The notes beneath the pieces were generated by a model. It was not told the DNA's origin. It ran no database searches and saw nothing but the letters and a program-made list of their open reading frames with translations. Shown in pieces: positions 61,530-64,000 of a stretch of 64,000 nucleotides of DNA. Origin of the DNA: Rhodothermia bacterium. Its GTDB lineage: Bacteria; Bacteroidota; Rhodothermia; Rhodothermales; UBA2364. Numbering within the stretch: position 1 is the stretch's first letter; each line of letters begins with the position of its first letter. The position numbers and the translations under genes were made by a program. Where the stretch lies: contig JAFLBZ010000024.1 in NCBI GenBank assembly GCA_017303715.1, positions 1 to 64,000 of the forward strand, written 5' to 3'.

Positions 61530-63785
61530 ATGCGCCTTTTTTCCTGCATGGTTTTCGCTTTTTATGGATTCTTGACCGTAACAGGACAACCAAGCCCAAA
61601 ACATGACTTCACTTTTCCCCATTTGTCAACGACATGGGATGAAGGTCTTCCAATAGGAAATGCCCATTTGGGTGCATTGATTTGGCAGAAAAACGAGCAA
61701 TTACGACTCTCCTTAGATCGCTCTGATTTGTGGGACTTACGCCCTACCGAGGGCATCAAAGACCGAAATTGGCAATGGGTCATAGATCATGTTCAAAAGG
61801 GCGATTACAAACCTGTTCAAGACTGGGGTGATGTCCCCTACGAGGCAAATCCCGCCCCCACCAAATTACCCGGCGCAGGGCTAAACTTTCCAACGGCTGA
61901 TTTTGGCAGGGTCATCTCGGCACATTTACGGTTAGAAGACGGCCTCGCAACAGTGGTTTGGGATTCCGGCGTTCGGTTCACCGCCTTTGTTCATGCACAA
62001 AAAGACGAAGGCTGGTTCCGGTTTGAACACCTTAAAAACCGGAACTTCGCCCCGATATTGGTTCCACCTTCGTATCAAAGTGGCGCTGGAACGACCTTCG
62101 GAAATTCTGTGGAAGGCTCCAACCTCGAAACACTCGGTTATACACAAGGACAAGTTCAAAAAACGGCACAAAGCCTACTCTATGTACAAAAAGGTTGGGG
62201 GACTTTTCAGTATCGGGTTTCTATCCGGTGGCTCTTCAAAAACGGAATCCTCACGGGCGTTTGGAGTATTTCCGCACATAGTATGCCAGAGTCCAAAAAA
62301 ACATCTGCGGAAAAAACCACCGCATCCGCTTTGCAAACAGGTTGGCAAAACGCCCTGACCAAGCACCGCATTTGGTGGAAGACCTTTTGGAATCGTGCGC
62401 GGATTAACCTTCCCGATGAACGTCTTGAGCGCCAATATTATCGCGATATGTACAAATTTGGCGCAACGGCGCGTCCAGATGCGCCACCTATTTCACTTCA
62501 GGCCGTTTGGACTGCCGACAACGGTAAACTTCCGCCTTGGAAAGGCGACTTCCACCACAATCTGAACACACAACTGAGCTATTGGCCGGGTTATGCGGGA
62601 AACCAAACCGATTTGACGGCTGGTTTTACCAATTGGCTCTGGCAAAACAAGTCCATTTTTGAACGCTGGACCAAACAATACTTTGGAACTGACGGCTTAA
62701 ATGTGCCGGGCGTAACCACTTTGCACGGCGAACCTATGGGCGGCTGGATTCAATATAGCCTTTCGCCAACAATGGGCGCATGGACGGCACATCATTTCTA
62801 CCTACAATGGCGATATACAATGGACAAAACCTTCCTGCGGGAAAAGGCATACCCTTTTATACGAGGTGTAGCGCGACATTTCGACCAGATTGGGGTCAAT
62901 AAAAACGGTAAACGCCAACTACCACTAAGCTCAAGCCCTGAACTCCACGACAACAGCATCAATGCTTGGTTCACCGAAACTACAAATTTTGACCTTTCGC
63001 TGATTCGTTGGACGTATGCTGCAGCCATAGAGATGGCCGAAAACCTTGGACTGAACGATGAAAAAGCACATTGGATAGCGGAAATTAAACGTTGGCCAGA
63101 CTTAGAGGCCACAGAAACGGGTCTAACCATTGCCCCCGGTCACCCACAACAAGCCTCACACCGCCATTTTAGTCACCTTTTGGCCATACATCCCTTGTCT
63201 ATGTATGATTTCAACACCGATAATCACCAAGAGGTCATGCTAAACTCCCTTAACCAACTCGAAAAAAATGGAACCGATTGGTGGACGGGTTACTCTTTTG
63301 CATGGTTGGCAAATCTCTATGCACGTGCAAAAAAGGGAGACGAAGCTGCCCAAGCACTTCAAATCTTTGCCGATTGTTTTGTTTTGTCCAACAGTTTTCA
63401 TGCGAATGGTACACAATGCAAAGGACAATACTCCAAATTTGAATACCGGCCTTTTACCCTTGAGGGTAATTTTGCCTCGGCAGCCGGCGTACAAGAAATG
63501 CTTTTACAAAGCCATCACAAAACCATCGAGGTTTTTCCTGCAATTCCAACCCACTGGAAGAATGTATCCTTCCAACAGCTACGAGCAGAAGGAGCCTTTT
63601 TGGTTTCCGCTACACTGGAAAATGGCAAAGTTAAACGCCTCCGCATTACGTCCGAAAAAGGTGGGGAAACACGCCTCCGCATTGCGCCTGTTTATTTGAA
63701 GGAAGAACAACGCACATTTTTAACAAGAAAATTCCCAGAACAACGTATTAAACTAAAAGCAGGCGAATCTTTCGTATTGGAATAA
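61530..63785 (+). CDS. Exported GH95-like glycoside hydrolase
   Basis: 751 aa. Signal peptide (MVFAFYGFLTVTGQ). N-terminal WDEGLPIGNAHLGALIW with LSLDRSDLWDLRP, then an (alpha/alpha) barrel with HHNLNTQLSYWPGY (the N-x-N pair), LSSSPELHDNS (Glu) and TLEGNFASAAGVQEMLLQS. These follow GH95 alpha-1,2-L-fucosidase/galactosidase motifs. In GH95 the last motif is usually FQIDGNFG, with a conserved Asp; here it is Glu. It may have altered activity or substrate. No SusC/D pair is in view. Confidence 0.75.
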   Translation: MRLFSCMVFAFYGFLTVTGQPSPKHDFTFPHLSTTWDEGLPIGNAHLGALIWQKNEQLRLSLDRSDLWDLRPTEGIKDRNWQWVIDHVQKGDYKPVQDWGDVPYEANPAPTKLPGAGLNFPTADFGRVISAHLRLEDGLATVVWDSGVRFTAFVHAQKDEGWFRFEHLKNRNFAPILVPPSYQSGAGTTFGNSVEGSNLETLGYTQGQVQKTAQSLLYVQKGWGTFQYRVSIRWLFKNGILTGVWSISAHSMPESKKTSAEKTTASALQTGWQNALTKHRIWWKTFWNRARINLPDERLERQYYRDMYKFGATARPDAPPISLQAVWTADNGKLPPWKGDFHHNLNTQLSYWPGYAGNQTDLTAGFTNWLWQNKSIFERWTKQYFGTDGLNVPGVTTLHGEPMGGWIQYSLSPTMGAWTAHHFYLQWRYTMDKTFLREKAYPFIRGVARHFDQIGVNKNGKRQLPLSSSPELHDNSINAWFTETTNFDLSLIRWTYAAAIEMAENLGLNDEKAHWIAEIKRWPDLEATETGLTIAPGHPQQASHRHFSHLLAIHPLSMYDFNTDNHQEVMLNSLNQLEKNGTDWWTGYSFAWLANLYARAKKGDEAAQALQIFADCFVLSNSFHANGTQCKGQYSKFEYRPFTLEGNFASAAGVQEMLLQSHHKTIEVFPAIPTHWKNVSFQQLRAEGAFLVSATLENGKVKRLRITSEKGGETRLRIAPVYLKEEQRTFLTRKFPEQRIKLKAGESFVLE

Positions 63786-63806
63786 ATTAAAGCACACAGC
63801 TTGGGT

Positions 63807-64000
63807 TTATGAACGTAAAATAAATCCTTTGCGAGTGGCAAACCTCACCAAAAAAGCCAGAAGAAGGGCATAAAATACTCCTCGGCCTAAGCCCAAGATT
63901 GGCGACGCTGTAAACGCTATAATCCACTTCTGCAATCCAGAAAGATGCAAAAGCGGAACAATCACATTCCCCATTAAAACATATGCCAATATTGGATTTT
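63807..64000 (-). CDS. C-terminal part of a membrane protein (acyltransferase/DUF5009-like), truncated
   Basis: Partial gene, open to the right window edge; the visible end is ...NPILAYVLMGNVIVPLLHL and two further hydrophobic segments, ending FATRKGFILRS. The 'NPILAYVL' motif and length fit the C-terminus of the DUF5009/heparan-N-acetyltransferase-like membrane family. Convergent with the GH95-like gene, 21 bp apart. Confidence 0.45.
   Translation of the reverse strand, partial: NPILAYVLMGNVIVPLLHLSGLQKWIIAFTASPILGLGRGVFYALLLAFLVRFATRKGFILRS

Overview
The window looks like chromosome from a free-living Gram-negative bacterium of the Bacteroidota/Rhodothermota group. The evidence is indirect: many exported lipoproteins and outer-membrane proteins, weak Shine-Dalgarno sites, Tat-exported Gfo/Idh proteins, DUF937/DUF2911/DUF4199-like families, a symporter-histidine kinase locus, and a PTS phosphorelay (PtsI + HPr) with no sugar EII nearby. 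No rRNA, tRNA or CRISPR array was recognised, so the assignment is inference.

Bases 1 to about 12,760 are an AT-rich accessory island, with every gene on the minus strand. Read 3' to 5' on the plus strand it runs: a tyrosine recombinase (12707-11601); a 22-bp palindrome and a junction (11561); a 6.6-kb metal-handling cassette (Cys-rich exported protein, HMA/DUF3347 lipoprotein, CxxC-AraC regulator, HMA-MauE membrane protein, DUF2911 protein, and a methyltransferase run in frame into a multicopper oxidase); a 136-bp folded site; a 4.8-kb cassette with one 1459-aa helicase-nuclease; a second homologous folded site; and the start of a third cassette leaving the window. The ends follow integron attC logic: cassette A starts GTTGTGCC and its folded site opens with the complement GGCACAAC; cassette B starts GTTACCGCC and its site opens with GGCGGTAAC. 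Each cassette also has a two-stem hairpin near both ends (four copies) with conserved TCT/TGT internal loops and compensating stem changes. The neighbouring recombinase shows no IntI-specific insertion and has Asp where the box II His/Trp is expected. I regard this integron-like system as the main discovery candidate.

From 12.76 to 13.43 kb a repeat-rich spacer marks the island edge. The rest is ordinary, higher-GC chromosome. 13.4-18.8 kb: Tat-exported oxidoreductase, small cytoplasmic proteins, CPBP protease, DUF512 radical-SAM protein. 18.9-29 kb: RsgA, DUF1697, exported proteins, a D15 outer-membrane protein, MutY, a cluster of small membrane proteins (one apparently split by an in-frame TAA), DUF937, rhodanese. 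29-33.6 kb: a CrbS/CbrA-like symporter-kinase, CheY-like regulator and degenerate kinase-like partner. 33.7-37.4 kb: adk, then a polyprenyl synthase-HPr-PtsI operon. 37.5-41.5 kb: envelope-stress-like small proteins and an M14 peptidase. 41.8-50.6 kb: DUF6174 and serpin lipoproteins, an ATP-grasp ligase, an M16 peptidase pair, a BASS transporter, NurA. 50.7-58.1 kb: HemW, DUF192, two very acidic proteins, and an arginine-to-putrescine pathway (SpeA, AguB, AguA). 58.1-64 kb: DUF4177, PAP2 phosphatase, M1 aminopeptidase, GH95-like enzyme, and a membrane protein cut by the window end.
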